Positions 1 to 8,282 of a DNA stretch of 64,000 bases are shown here, in pieces. The notes beneath the pieces are model-generated. The model ran no database searches, was not told where the DNA came from, and saw nothing but the letters and a program-made list of their open reading frames with translations. The translations under genes were made by a program, and so were the position numbers. The DNA is from G963708235 sp963708235 (lineage in GTDB: Bacteria; Actinomycetota; Acidimicrobiia; Spongiisociales; UBA5794): NCBI GenBank assembly GCA_963708235.1, contig OY970200.1, forward strand, positions 248,001 through 312,000, written 5' to 3'. Position 1 is the first letter of the stretch. Every line of letters begins with the position of its first letter.

Positions 1-2155
1 CGGTGAGATCGACGGATCCGAGGTCCCCGAAGTCGATGGTTTCGCCGCCGATGGTTCCCAGCTTGCGGATCGGAACGGCGGCGTCACGGTCGGCTTTGGT
101 GGGGTCGACACCCTTGGGGAGAACCGCCAGGAAGCGATGGGGCGCCTCGGTGAACAGTTCCCGCCAGTCGTCGACCTCGACGGTGGCGCCGACACCGGAG
201 CGGATGCAGATCTCGGCGAGGGCGACGGCGAGACCGCCGGCTGAGATGTCGTGGAGGACCGGCGTCCATCCGGCCAGTTCGACCGCTTTGGCGACGACCT
301 GTCGACCGGTTTCGGCGTCAGGGGCAGATGGCCGGCCACCGGAGGCGTCGAGGACGATCCTGGCGAAGGCGGAGGCGGCGAAGTCGTCGAGGTCGTGGTC
401 AGGCCCGAACAGCCAGATCCCCATGCCATCCCGGGCCCGATCGAGGCGTGGCGGCCGTTCCGGCATCGGGTCGCAGAAACCGAGCATTCCGACCACCGGG
501 GTGGGGTGGATGTCGACCCCGTCGGTTTCGTTGTAGAACGAGACGTTGCCGCCGACGACCGGGATTCCCAGTGCCTCGCACGCCTCGGAGATGCCTTCGA
601 CGGTCTCGACGAACTGCCACATCACGCCGGGCTTCTCGGGGTTGCCGAAGTTGAGGTTGTCGACCACGGCGTACGGGCGGGCCCCGGTGACGGCGACGTT
701 GAGCGCCGACTCCCAGATGATGCGGGCACCCCCGCGATGGGGATCGACGGAACACCGCAGCCCGTCACCGTCGGTGGAGACGGCCAGACCCTTCTCGGTT
801 CCCTTGATCCGCAGCAGGGCGCCGTCGTGGCCGGGCTCGATCACGGTGTTGAGGAAGAGCTGGTGGTCGTACTGCTCGGAGATCCAGCTGCGGTCACCCA
901 GGACCGGATCGTCGAGGAGGGCCAGGAGGGCGGCCGGTACGTCGACGGTGGCCGGGAGCCGGGCAGCGTCGGCCCATATGGCGTCGAGTCCGGTGGGGCG
1001 CTGCTGCGGCCGGCGGTACTTGGGGGCGTCCTCGGAGAGCGAGGCGGCGGGGACTTCGGCGACCAGTTCGCCGCGATGGGTGACGGACAGGGTGCCGCCC
1101 TCCACGATGGTGCCGATCGGGGAGGCGGTGATCTCCCACTTGTCGGCCAGCGCCAGCACCTCCTCGAGATCGTCGGGCCGGACCACCGCAAGCATGCGCT
1201 CCTGGGACTCCGACATCAGGATCTCACCGGGGGTCATGTCGTGCTCACGGAGATGGACCTTGTCGAGATCGACATCCATCCCCATCCCGCCGTTGGCGGC
1301 CGACTCCGAGGTGGCGCACGAGATCCCGGCGGCACCGAGATCCTGGATGCTGGCGACCAGTCCCCGCTCGTAGAGTTCGAGGCAGGCCTCGATCAGCTTC
1401 TTCTCCTCGAACGGGTCGCCGATCTGGACGGCAGGCCGCTTGGCGCCGCTGCCCTCGTCGAAGCTGGCCGACGCCAGGATCGAGGCGCCGCCGATACCGT
1501 CCCGCCCGGTGGCGGCGCCGAGCAGCACGGCGATCGTGCCCGGTTCGGAGGCCCCGGACAGCACGAGTTGTTCTTTCTTGAGCAGCCCGAGTGCCATCAC
1601 GTTGACCAGCGGGTTTCCCGAGTAACAGGCGTCGAGCTCGAGTTCGCCGCCGAGGGTGGGGACACCGACGGCGTTTCCGTAGCCGGCGATCCCGGAGACC
1701 ACACCTGAGAGCAGGTAGCGGTTGTGGGGGGTGTCGAGCGGGCCGAAGCGCAGCGGGTCCCAGACGGCGATGGGGCGGGCACCCATGGTGAAGATGTCAC
1801 GGAGGATCCCGCCGACACCGGTGGCCGCCCCCTGATACGGCTCGACGAACGAGGGATGGTTGTGGCTCTCGATACGGAGGGCGGCGAGCCACCCGTCGCC
1901 GAGGTCGACCACCCCGGCGTTCTCTCCGGGACCGACCACCACCCAGGGCGCCTCGGTGGGGAAGCGGCCGAGGAAGGCGCGGGACGACTTGTAGGAGCAG
2001 TGTTCGGACCACATCACCGAGTACATGGCCAGCTCGGCGGGTCGTGGTTCCCTGCCCAGGATCTCGATGACGGAGGCGTACTCGTCGTCGGTCATCCCGA
2101 GTTGGCGGTGCGCCGGCTGCTCGGCGGGTTTCGGTTCGGTTGCGACCTCAGACAT
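1..2155 (-). CDS. purL: Phosphoribosylformylglycinamidine synthase subunit PurL (3' end cut by window edge)
   Basis: PurL is the large subunit of FGAM synthase, which converts FGAR to FGAM with ATP and glutamine-derived ammonia in de novo purine synthesis. The first 718 residues are visible. The C-terminus lies beyond the left edge, probably about 25-40 residues judging from the usual bacterial length. Family motifs are present in order: SEHCSYKSS at 50-58, ESHNHPS at 96-102 and ATGVGGILRD at 111-120. This is the short bacterial form, which works with separate PurQ and PurS, and both genes lie immediately upstream. The ATG at 2155 overlaps the purQ stop by 8 nt, so translation is probably coupled. 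Identification is secure. Confidence 0.97.
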   Translation of the reverse strand, partial: MSEVATEPKPAEQPAHRQLGMTDDEYASVIEILGREPRPAELAMYSVMWSEHCSYKSSRAFLGRFPTEAPWVVVGPGENAGVVDLGDGWLAALRIESHNHPSFVEPYQGAATGVGGILRDIFTMGARPIAVWDPLRFGPLDTPHNRYLLSGVVSGIAGYGNAVGVPTLGGELELDACYSGNPLVNVMALGLLKKEQLVLSGASEPGTIAVLLGAATGRDGIGGASILASASFDEGSGAKRPAVQIGDPFEEKKLIEACLELYERGLVASIQDLGAAGISCATSESAANGGMGMDVDLDKVHLREHDMTPGEILMSESQERMLAVVRPDDLEEVLALADKWEITASPIGTIVEGGTLSVTHRGELVAEVPAASLSEDAPKYRRPQQRPTGLDAIWADAARLPATVDVPAALLALLDDPVLGDRSWISEQYDHQLFLNTVIEPGHDGALLRIKGTEKGLAVSTDGDGLRCSVDPHRGGARIIWESALNVAVTGARPYAVVDNLNFGNPEKPGVMWQFVETVEGISEACEALGIPVVGGNVSFYNETDGVDIHPTPVVGMLGFCDPMPERPPRLDRARDGMGIWLFGPDHDLDDFAASAFARIVLDASGGRPSAPDAETGRQVVAKAVELAGWTPVLHDISAGGLAVALAEICIRSGVGATVEVDDWRELFTEAPHRFLAVLPKGVDPTKADRDAAVPIRKLGTIGGETIDFGDLGSVDLT

Positions 2156-2870
2156 CGACGGTCACCGCCGTACGGAATGACGGAGCGGTCAGCGATGCCA
2201 CGAATGATTCGAGCAGGATGCGACCGTCGGCCGAGCCGAGGATCTCCTCCGATCCGCGTTCCGGGTGGGGCATCAGACCGGCCACGTTGCCTCCGGGGTT
2301 GGTGATACCGGCAATGGCGTTGGTCGAACCGTTCGGATTGGCAGCCTCGGTGACGGACCCGTCGGGGGCGGTGTAGCGGAGCACCACCCGCTGGTCGGTC
2401 TCGAGATCGGCGATCTCGCCGGCGGGGGCGACGTAGTTGCCCTCGTAGGAGTTGAGCGGGAAGCGCAGCACGTCACCGACGGTGGCGGCGGCGGTGAGCA
2501 CACTGGCGGTCGACTCGACCCGCAGGTGGACGGGGCGGCAGATGAACCTGAGGTCGCGGTTGGCGACGAGCGCCCCGGGGAGCAGTCCGGCTTCGCACAG
2601 CACCTGGAACCCGTTGCAGATCCCGAGAACCGGGCGTCCGTCGGTGGCGAAGCGGGCCACCTCGTCCATCACCGGCGAGAAGCGGGCGATGGCCCCGGTG
2701 CGGAGATAGTCGCCGTGGGCGAAACCGCCGGGGAGGACCACCCCGGCGGCGCCGGAGAGGTCGGTGTCGCGGTGCCACACCAGCTCGGCGTCGGCACCGA
2801 TGCCCTTCAATGCGTGCACCACGTCGTGTTCGCAGTTGCTTCCGGGGAATACCACGACGGCAACGGTCAC
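2148..2870 (-). CDS. purQ: Phosphoribosylformylglycinamidine synthase subunit PurQ
   Basis: PurQ is the class I glutamine amidotransferase subunit of FGAM synthase; it releases ammonia from glutamine for PurL. The 240-residue protein starts with VTVAVVVFPGSNCE. The nucleophile is Cys85 in GICNGFQ, and His202 and Glu204 in MPHPER complete the triad. I chose the GTG at 2870 because the PurQ fold begins there and because it overlaps the purS stop as GTGA. A longer open frame to 2927 would run back into purS and has no family match. The gene lies between purS and purL in the usual purSQL order. Confidence 0.96.
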   Translation of the reverse strand: MTVAVVVFPGSNCEHDVVHALKGIGADAELVWHRDTDLSGAAGVVLPGGFAHGDYLRTGAIARFSPVMDEVARFATDGRPVLGICNGFQVLCEAGLLPGALVANRDLRFICRPVHLRVESTASVLTAAATVGDVLRFPLNSYEGNYVAPAGEIADLETDQRVVLRYTAPDGSVTEAANPNGSTNAIAGITNPGGNVAGLMPHPERGSEEILGSADGRILLESFVASLTAPSFRTAVTVDV

Positions 2871-3109
2871 TGCAGGACCGCGATCTCGTAGTCCTCGATC
2901 ACCGGGTTGGCCAGCAGCTTCTCGCACATCTCGGTGACCCGGTCGGTGGCGGTCGCTTCGTCGTCGCCGTCCACCTCCAGGGTGATGGTGCGCCCGAAGT
3001 GGACCTCGGTCACCTCGTCGTAGCCGAGGTCTTGGAGCGCCCGCAACGTGGTCACACCCTCCGGGTCGGACAGTCCGTGGCGACGTCGAATGGCGACCTG
3101 GAAACGCAT
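2867..3109 (-). CDS. purS: Phosphoribosylformylglycinamidine synthase subunit PurS
   Basis: PurS is the small (80-residue) structural subunit that joins PurQ to PurL in the FGAM synthase complex. The sequence starts MRFQVAIRRRHGLSDPEG and has the typical short alpha/beta layout with the central segment LQDLGYDEVTEVHFGR. Its stop overlaps the purQ start by 4 nt (GTGA). It begins 10 nt after the purC stop, so purC, purS, purQ and purL form one transcription unit. Length and context fit the family exactly. Confidence 0.95.
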   Translation of the reverse strand: MRFQVAIRRRHGLSDPEGVTTLRALQDLGYDEVTEVHFGRTITLEVDGDDEATATDRVTEMCEKLLANPVIEDYEIAVLQ

Positions 3110-3119
3110 CGTGGTCCTC

Positions 3120-4019
3120 TCAGCGGCCGACGGCGGCCAGGTAGTCGTCGAAGGAGCGGCCGGTGAGCAGGTCGTACGCCTCGATGTACCGCCGGCGGGT
3201 GTCGGCGATCACCTCGGCGGGGAGCGGAGGGGCCGGAGGGGTCTTGTCCCAGTCGGCGGTCTCCAGCCAGTCCCGGACCGGCTGCTTGTCGAACGAGGGC
3301 ATGGTGGCGCCCGGCGCCCAGGCGTCGGCGGGCCAGTAACGGGAGCTGTCGGGAGTGAGAACCTCGTCGATGAGGATGATCTCGCCGTCGACCTCGCCGA
3401 ACTCGAACTTGGTGTCCGCCAGCAGGATTCCGCGCTGGGCGGCGTAGTCGGCGGCGGTGCGGTAGATCTCGATGCTGCGGCGACGCAGCTCCTCGTACTT
3501 CTCGTCACCGACGAGCTGGCGGGCGTCGGCTTCGTTGAGGTTTTCGTCATGACCGGTCTCGGCCTTGGTCGCCGGTGTGAAGATCGGCTCGGGAAGCTCG
3601 TCGGCCATGTTGAGCCCCGACGGGAGATGTTCGGTGGTGGGCCCGCCGCCGGCGGCGTACTCCTTCCAGGAGGAGCCGTACAGGTAGCCACGGACGACAC
3701 ACTCCATCGGGATCACCGAAGCGCGGCGCACGATCATCGAGCGGCCCGCCAGCTCGGAGCGCTGGGCGTCGTCGAGCCCGTCGATGGTCGACACATCGGT
3801 CGACAGCAGATGATGGGGGGTGTCGAGCCGGGCGAACCAGTGCTCGGACAGCCCGGTGAGCACCCGCCCCTTGTCGGGGATCGGGTCCGGCAGCACCACG
3901 TCGAACGCCGAGATGCGGTCGGAAGCGACGATCAGCAGACGCTCGTCGTCCAGTTCGTAGTTGTCCCGGACCTTGCCGGAAGCGAGAAGGGTCAGCGGAA
4001 GTGGAGTAGGTGAAGTCAC
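3120..4019 (-). CDS. purC: Phosphoribosylaminoimidazole-succinocarboxamide synthase (SAICAR synthetase)
   Basis: PurC joins aspartate to CAIR with ATP to give SAICAR, a later step of de novo purine synthesis. The 299-residue protein shows the N-terminal ATP-binding motif SGKVRDNYELDD, then SDRISAFDVV, and later GEIILIDEVLTPDSSRYW. I prefer the GTG at 4019 because family members begin 10-20 residues before SGKVRD. An in-frame ATG at 4067, with GGGAG 10 nt upstream, would add 16 basic residues and cannot be excluded. It is the first visible gene of the purC-purS-purQ-purL run, and its upstream region is the 90-bp gap to the flavin oxidoreductase gene. Confidence 0.95.
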   Translation of the reverse strand: MTSPTPLPLTLLASGKVRDNYELDDERLLIVASDRISAFDVVLPDPIPDKGRVLTGLSEHWFARLDTPHHLLSTDVSTIDGLDDAQRSELAGRSMIVRRASVIPMECVVRGYLYGSSWKEYAAGGGPTTEHLPSGLNMADELPEPIFTPATKAETGHDENLNEADARQLVGDEKYEELRRRSIEIYRTAADYAAQRGILLADTKFEFGEVDGEIILIDEVLTPDSSRYWPADAWAPGATMPSFDKQPVRDWLETADWDKTPPAPPLPAEVIADTRRRYIEAYDLLTGRSFDDYLAAVGR

Positions 4020-4110
4020 CGGTGTGATGGTAATCCGTCCTCTCCGACTGCCGTTCCTTCGAGTCATGGCCGGATGGCTCCCGTTGGGCGGTCGGTTCTC
4101 CCGGCGTCCC

Positions 4111-5103
4111 TCAGGACCCGGGCGGCATCGCCTCGGCGAGCAATTCGATGGACCGCAGTCGTGACTCGACGCTTGTGGTCTGGTGGACGACGATCAACTC
4201 GTCGGCCCCGGAGTGTTCGACGAAGCCGACCACCCCGTCACGGACGACCTCCGGGGTTCCTGCGGTGGTGTAGGTCATCATGTTGTCGACATGGGCGGCC
4301 TGGGGAGACTGCAGTACCTGGTCGACCTGGGTGTCGGTGAGGGGCTGCCCGGCCTGCCCGAACAACGCCTTGATCCGCGCCCGGCGGGCTCGTTCCCGCT
4401 CCGTCTCCGCCGCCGCTTCGGTGTCGGCGGCGATCACGTTGTACCCGGCGATCACATGGGGACGGTCGAGCTGGTCGGACGGCTGGAAGTCACGCCGGTA
4501 CACGGCGACGGCGTCGTGGAGTGCCTGCGGGGCGAAGTGCGAGGCGAAGGCGTAGGGGAGGCCGAGACGGGCGGCCAGTTGGGCACCGAACAGCGACGAA
4601 CCGAGTAGGTAGAGCGGGACGTTGGTGCCCCGCCCCGGGGTGGCGTTGACGCCAGGGATAGTGGTGCGGTCGGTGAGGTATCCCTGCAACTCGAGGACGT
4701 CCTGGGGGAAGGTGTCGGCGGCGGCGCCCTCACGCCGCAGCGCCCGCATCGTGTTCTGGTCGGTGCCGGGCGCCCGCCCCAGCCCCAGGTCGATCCGCCC
4801 CGGATGGAGCGTTTCCAGTGTCCCGAACTGCTCGGCGATGGTGAGCGGGGCATGGTTGGGCAGCATCACCCCACCGGCGCCGAGCCTGATGGTGGAGGTC
4901 TGCGCCGCCACATGGGCGATCAGCACCGCAGGTGCCGACGAGGCGATCGACGCAAAGTTGTGATGCTCGGCGTACCAGACCCGCCGGTACCCGTTGGACT
5001 CCGCCCGCTGCGCCAGCGCCACGATGGCATCGAGCCCCTCCCTGACGGTCTCATCGGGACCCACCGAAGCAAGATCGAGGATCGACAACGGCACCGAGGT
5101 CAA
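4111..5103 (-). CDS. LLM-class flavin-dependent oxidoreductase (MsnO8-like)
   Basis: This 330-residue protein belongs to the bacterial luciferase-like (LLM) flavin-dependent monooxygenase family, which uses reduced FMN. It shows the subgroup's N-terminal pattern (PLSILDLASVG), then YAEHHN, GAGGVMLPNHAPL and LHPGRIDLGLGRAPGTD. The substrate cannot be read from the sequence. The start is a TTG at 5103 with AAAGGA about 7 nt upstream; a GTG three codons later is the alternative. It is monocistronic or cotranscribed into the purC block 90 nt downstream, but nothing shows a purine role. Confidence 0.85.
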   Translation of the reverse strand: MTSVPLSILDLASVGPDETVREGLDAIVALAQRAESNGYRRVWYAEHHNFASIASSAPAVLIAHVAAQTSTIRLGAGGVMLPNHAPLTIAEQFGTLETLHPGRIDLGLGRAPGTDQNTMRALRREGAAADTFPQDVLELQGYLTDRTTIPGVNATPGRGTNVPLYLLGSSLFGAQLAARLGLPYAFASHFAPQALHDAVAVYRRDFQPSDQLDRPHVIAGYNVIAADTEAAAETERERARRARIKALFGQAGQPLTDTQVDQVLQSPQAAHVDNMMTYTTAGTPEVVRDGVVGFVEHSGADELIVVHQTTSVESRLRSIELLAEAMPPGS

Positions 5104-5252
5104 GACGAGGTCCTTTCACGAGCGACAGACCGGCCAGGCTAGGAGCTGGCTCGACGTGTCCGTGCTCCGATGATGCGCCACAAAGCGAGAAATGTCACAC
5201 CGGTGGTCGTTCGGGGCAAGGATGGGTGGGCGAAGATGACCGAGGGTGTCCC

Positions 5253-5834
5253 ATGGGATCGGCAATGGTGCAACACGTCGACAACTCGACACAGCTCCTG
5301 GTCACCGCCGCCGGGGGTGATCCCGAGGCATTCGGGCGCTTCTACGATCAGAACGTGGGGTCGGTGCTCGGGTACTTCTACCGGAGAACGGCATGCCCGG
5401 AGACCGCCGCCGACCTCACTGCAGAGACCTTTGCCGATGCGCTGGGATCGCTGGCCGGATTCCGGTCTGAGCGTGGCACAGGCACGGCATGGTTGTTCGG
5501 CATCGCCCGGCATCAGCTCAGCCGTTTCCAGCGACGTCGTCGGATCGATACCGCGGCGAGGCGGCGGATCGGGATGCGGACCGATATCGCTCTCGATGAC
5601 CTCTCATACGAACGCATCGAGGAGCTGGTCGATCTGGAGCAGGTCGTCGATCGGTTGGAAGGTGCCGTTGGGCGGCTGAGTCCCAAGCTGGCGGCCGCCG
5701 TCGAACTGCGCATCGGCTCGGAACTGCCCTTCTCCGAGATCGCGCGGCATCTCGGGTGCAGCGAGGAAGCGGCCCGTGCCCGGGTGTCGCGGGCGTTGGG
5801 TCAACTCGCCGACGACATGGAGCCGGGAACATGA
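5253..5834 (+). CDS. ECF-type RNA polymerase sigma factor (sigma-70 family)
   Basis: This is a 193-residue extracytoplasmic-function sigma factor. Region 2 covers about residues 15-85, with FGRFYDQNVGSVLGYFYRRT, TAETFADAL and TAWLFGIARHQL. Region 4 is at the C-terminus and has the helix-turn-helix segment FSEIARHLGCSEEAARARVSRAL. The ATG at 5253 is preferred because AGGG lies 6 nt upstream; a GTG at 5226 in the same frame is weaker. The stop overlaps the ATG of the next gene as ATGA. This coupling is typical of a sigma factor and its membrane-bound partner. The signal it senses is unknown. Confidence 0.88.
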   Translation: MGSAMVQHVDNSTQLLVTAAGGDPEAFGRFYDQNVGSVLGYFYRRTACPETAADLTAETFADALGSLAGFRSERGTGTAWLFGIARHQLSRFQRRRRIDTAARRRIGMRTDIALDDLSYERIEELVDLEQVVDRLEGAVGRLSPKLAAAVELRIGSELPFSEIARHLGCSEEAARARVSRALGQLADDMEPGT

Positions 5835-7589
5835 ACGACCGTATTCCGTTCGTCGACCAGCTCCGAAGCGAGTTGCTGGAGCACGCTCCCGCTCAAACGC
5901 GACGAAGCCGGGGGATGGAGCTTCCGGTGGGCCCGACCGGCTGTCGCCGCAGCGGTGGCGTTCACGGCCGTCGTCATGGTCGGCGCCGTCACCTGGTTTG
6001 TCGGCAACGCCACCCCGTCGGCCCCGGTCGGTGTCACGAGCACGACCGTTCCCCTGTCACAGCCCGTCCCGACCACGGTCCTCGATGATGAACCGGTTAC
6101 GACCACGTCGGGAGCCGTTGCGGTCGAGTCGGGTTGGCTCTACCGCGACTGGCGGTTTGTCGAGGGAAGCGTTGACGATCAGGCCTTGCGCCCGACGGTC
6201 GACTGGCCGGCGTTGGTCATGAACCTGACCCCGGCGGGCGCAACCTTTCCCATCGATTGCAACCGGGCGAGCGCCCCGGGAATGATCACCGACACCTCCG
6301 TGTCGGTCGACGAGATCTACCTCACTGCGGCTGGCTGCGAGTTGGACACGGACGAGGCGGCGCTGTTCGGTCTGGGCTTCGAACGTCTCGACACCTTGCA
6401 GCGGGAGTGGGAGCATCTTGTCCTCACCGGTCCGGGAGTGAGCTTGCGGTTTGCGCCGTCGGAACAACCGGAGATGCTGGCGACATTGCCGTTCACGGCA
6501 CCCGGCGCCGTGGTGGAGCTGCCCTACGCCGACAGACGCCTCCGTGGCGTCACCTACGCCCTCCACCATGCATTCGATCAGCCGCATTACGCACCGACCC
6601 ATCTGCTCACCGCCGAGGTCGAGGGCGCCGCTGCGGCAACGGTGCGCCCATGGGCAGGGGAGGAGGCGCTACCGGACACCGTGGTTTCTGGACCGGGCCG
6701 GGACCGGGTAGTGATGCCGGATGACATCGGGCTCGGCGAGTATCGGTTGTGCAGCCCGTACTGGGAGCCCGACTGGTTCTGTTTCCCGATCGAGGTCCGC
6801 GCCCCGTCGGCCGACTGGTTCGTCACCGCCGACGACGGAGGCATCATGCTCCATGACGCCAATGCGACCTCCCGGGTGCTGTGGGACGGACCGGCGGCGC
6901 TGGCGTTCCTGGTCGGAGACGTCCTGGTCTTCCAGGACGCCACCGGTGGTGACTACCCGCCCGTTCCCACCGGTCCCGTCAAGGTGCTCGACCAGGGCGA
7001 GATGAGGTCGATCGGTGAGGAGGACGGTCAGCCGGTCGTGCTCCACGACGCCGGGCTCGTCGACGGTCGCATCGTGGCCGTCGCCACCGGCGGCGACGGC
7101 GGCCGGACCGAGCTCATCGATGTGTCCACTGGGGACCGGACGGACGTGGGCGCCGGCGCCGATGTGGTGAGGCTCCAGGACGGGATCATCCTTGCCCTCG
7201 AGGCGGGCTTGCTCGAAGCGCGATCCCCGGCCGGCGAGGTGCTGTGGTCGCGACAGGTCGGTGAGGTCATGCTGGTCCCCGCCGACGACGGGGTGGTGCG
7301 GCTCCACGTGATGCGGTTCACCGACGGCATCCAGTACTTCGACGAGACCCGCATCGCCCTCGCAGACGGTGCCGTCATCTCGGAAGCCGAACACGAGATG
7401 GAGCTTCCCGACAACGACATGGACGACATCGACGCCGACTGTCTGCGCTCCGAGTTCGACGGAGGTGACGTGTTCTGTCCGCTCGCCGATCGGCGCAACT
7501 TCCTGCTCCAGACCAGTGACGACGGGTGGGGAGCGACCTACCTCGCAGGCATCAGCGGCATTCCGACCCTGGTCAGGTCGGGTCCCTGA
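5831..7589 (+). CDS. Membrane-anchored sigma-factor partner, unknown extracytoplasmic domain (apparent frameshift)
   Basis: The ATG at 5831 overlaps the sigma-factor stop and encodes a short cytoplasmic start (MNDRIPFVDQLRSELLEHA). That frame then leaves the coding pattern. The next frame carries WSFRWARPAVAAAVAFT, a transmembrane helix (about 5930-6010), a Thr/Pro-rich linker and a 520-residue exported domain that stays open to 7589. Removing one G from the run at 5910-5914 joins the two parts into one protein of about 585 residues. As it stands, translation from 5831 would give a short peptide, and only a truncated product could start from the GTG at 5955. The exported part has repeated strand-like segments, possibly propeller-like, but I do not recognise the family. 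An anti-sigma role is inferred only from position. Confidence 0.6.
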
Positions 7590-7644
7590 GAGACCGTCCA
7601 TGGGAATGCGGTCCGGCGTCTGACCGTGCGCATGCGCACCCTCC

Positions 7645-7650
7645 TACCCT
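7645..7650 (+). promoter_or_regulatory. -10 box TACCCT of a probable leaderless transcript
   Basis: TACCCT matches the TAnnnT -10 consensus and ends 7 nt before the GTG of the haemoglobin gene. No ribosome-binding sequence is present, so transcription probably starts at or next to the start codon. Confidence 0.5.
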
Positions 7651-7657
7651 GGCTGGC

Positions 7658-8068
7658 GTGACCATGCAGCCTGGAACGCAGCCACAGTCGTGGGGCGACG
7701 CCGCGACTCCCTACGAAGGGTTGGGAGGCGACGACGGGGTGCGCCGGCTCTCCGAGCTGTTCTACGACCGCATCGATGCGTCGGCGCCGACGCTGCGGGC
7801 GATGCTGCCGCGGGACGACACGGTGTCGCGGGACAAGCTCTACGAGTTTCTTTCCGGATGGACCGGCGGCCCCAACCTCTACATCGAAAAGCGGGGGCAC
7901 CCCCGGCTGCGGATGCGGCACTTTCCGTTCGCCATCGACGAGGCGGCGGTGGAGGAGTGGCTGCGTTGCATGGGTGAGGCGCTCGACGAGATGGGGGTCG
8001 CGGGCGAGTTGCGGAGTTTCCTCGACGAACGGTTCCACCAGTCGGCCCACTGGATGCGCAACCGCTGA
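7658..8068 (+). CDS. glbO: Group II truncated haemoglobin (TrHbO-like)
   Basis: This 136-residue haem protein of the 2-on-2 globin family binds O2 and probably protects against oxidative or nitrosative stress or aids respiration. Key residues are in place: Tyr36 (B10) in ELFYDRI, the proximal His88 (F8) in LRMRHFPFAID and Trp101 (G8) in EEWLRCM. The start GTG at 7658 (or ATG at 7664) gives the usual length. A TACCCT box 7 nt upstream and the absence of a Shine-Dalgarno site suggest a leaderless mRNA. Neighbouring genes give no further clue to its role. Confidence 0.92.
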   Translation: MTMQPGTQPQSWGDAATPYEGLGGDDGVRRLSELFYDRIDASAPTLRAMLPRDDTVSRDKLYEFLSGWTGGPNLYIEKRGHPRLRMRHFPFAIDEAAVEEWLRCMGEALDEMGVAGELRSFLDERFHQSAHWMRNR

Positions 8069-8282
8069 CGCTGTCCAGGCGTGGTGCCCGGAGCTTCACC
8101 ACCGCCGGGCCGGTTTCCTCGGCCGGGCCGGGAGCGGTCGCAGGTGCCAGGACCACATGTGCTGGGTAGCTATCCTCCACGGGTTCGCAGAACTGGCCGT
8201 TTTCACCTCCACACCACGTTCCATCCGAACGGAACAGATACCCGCCCACATCGAACCGTCGATGTGACCAGAAGGGGCGCCG

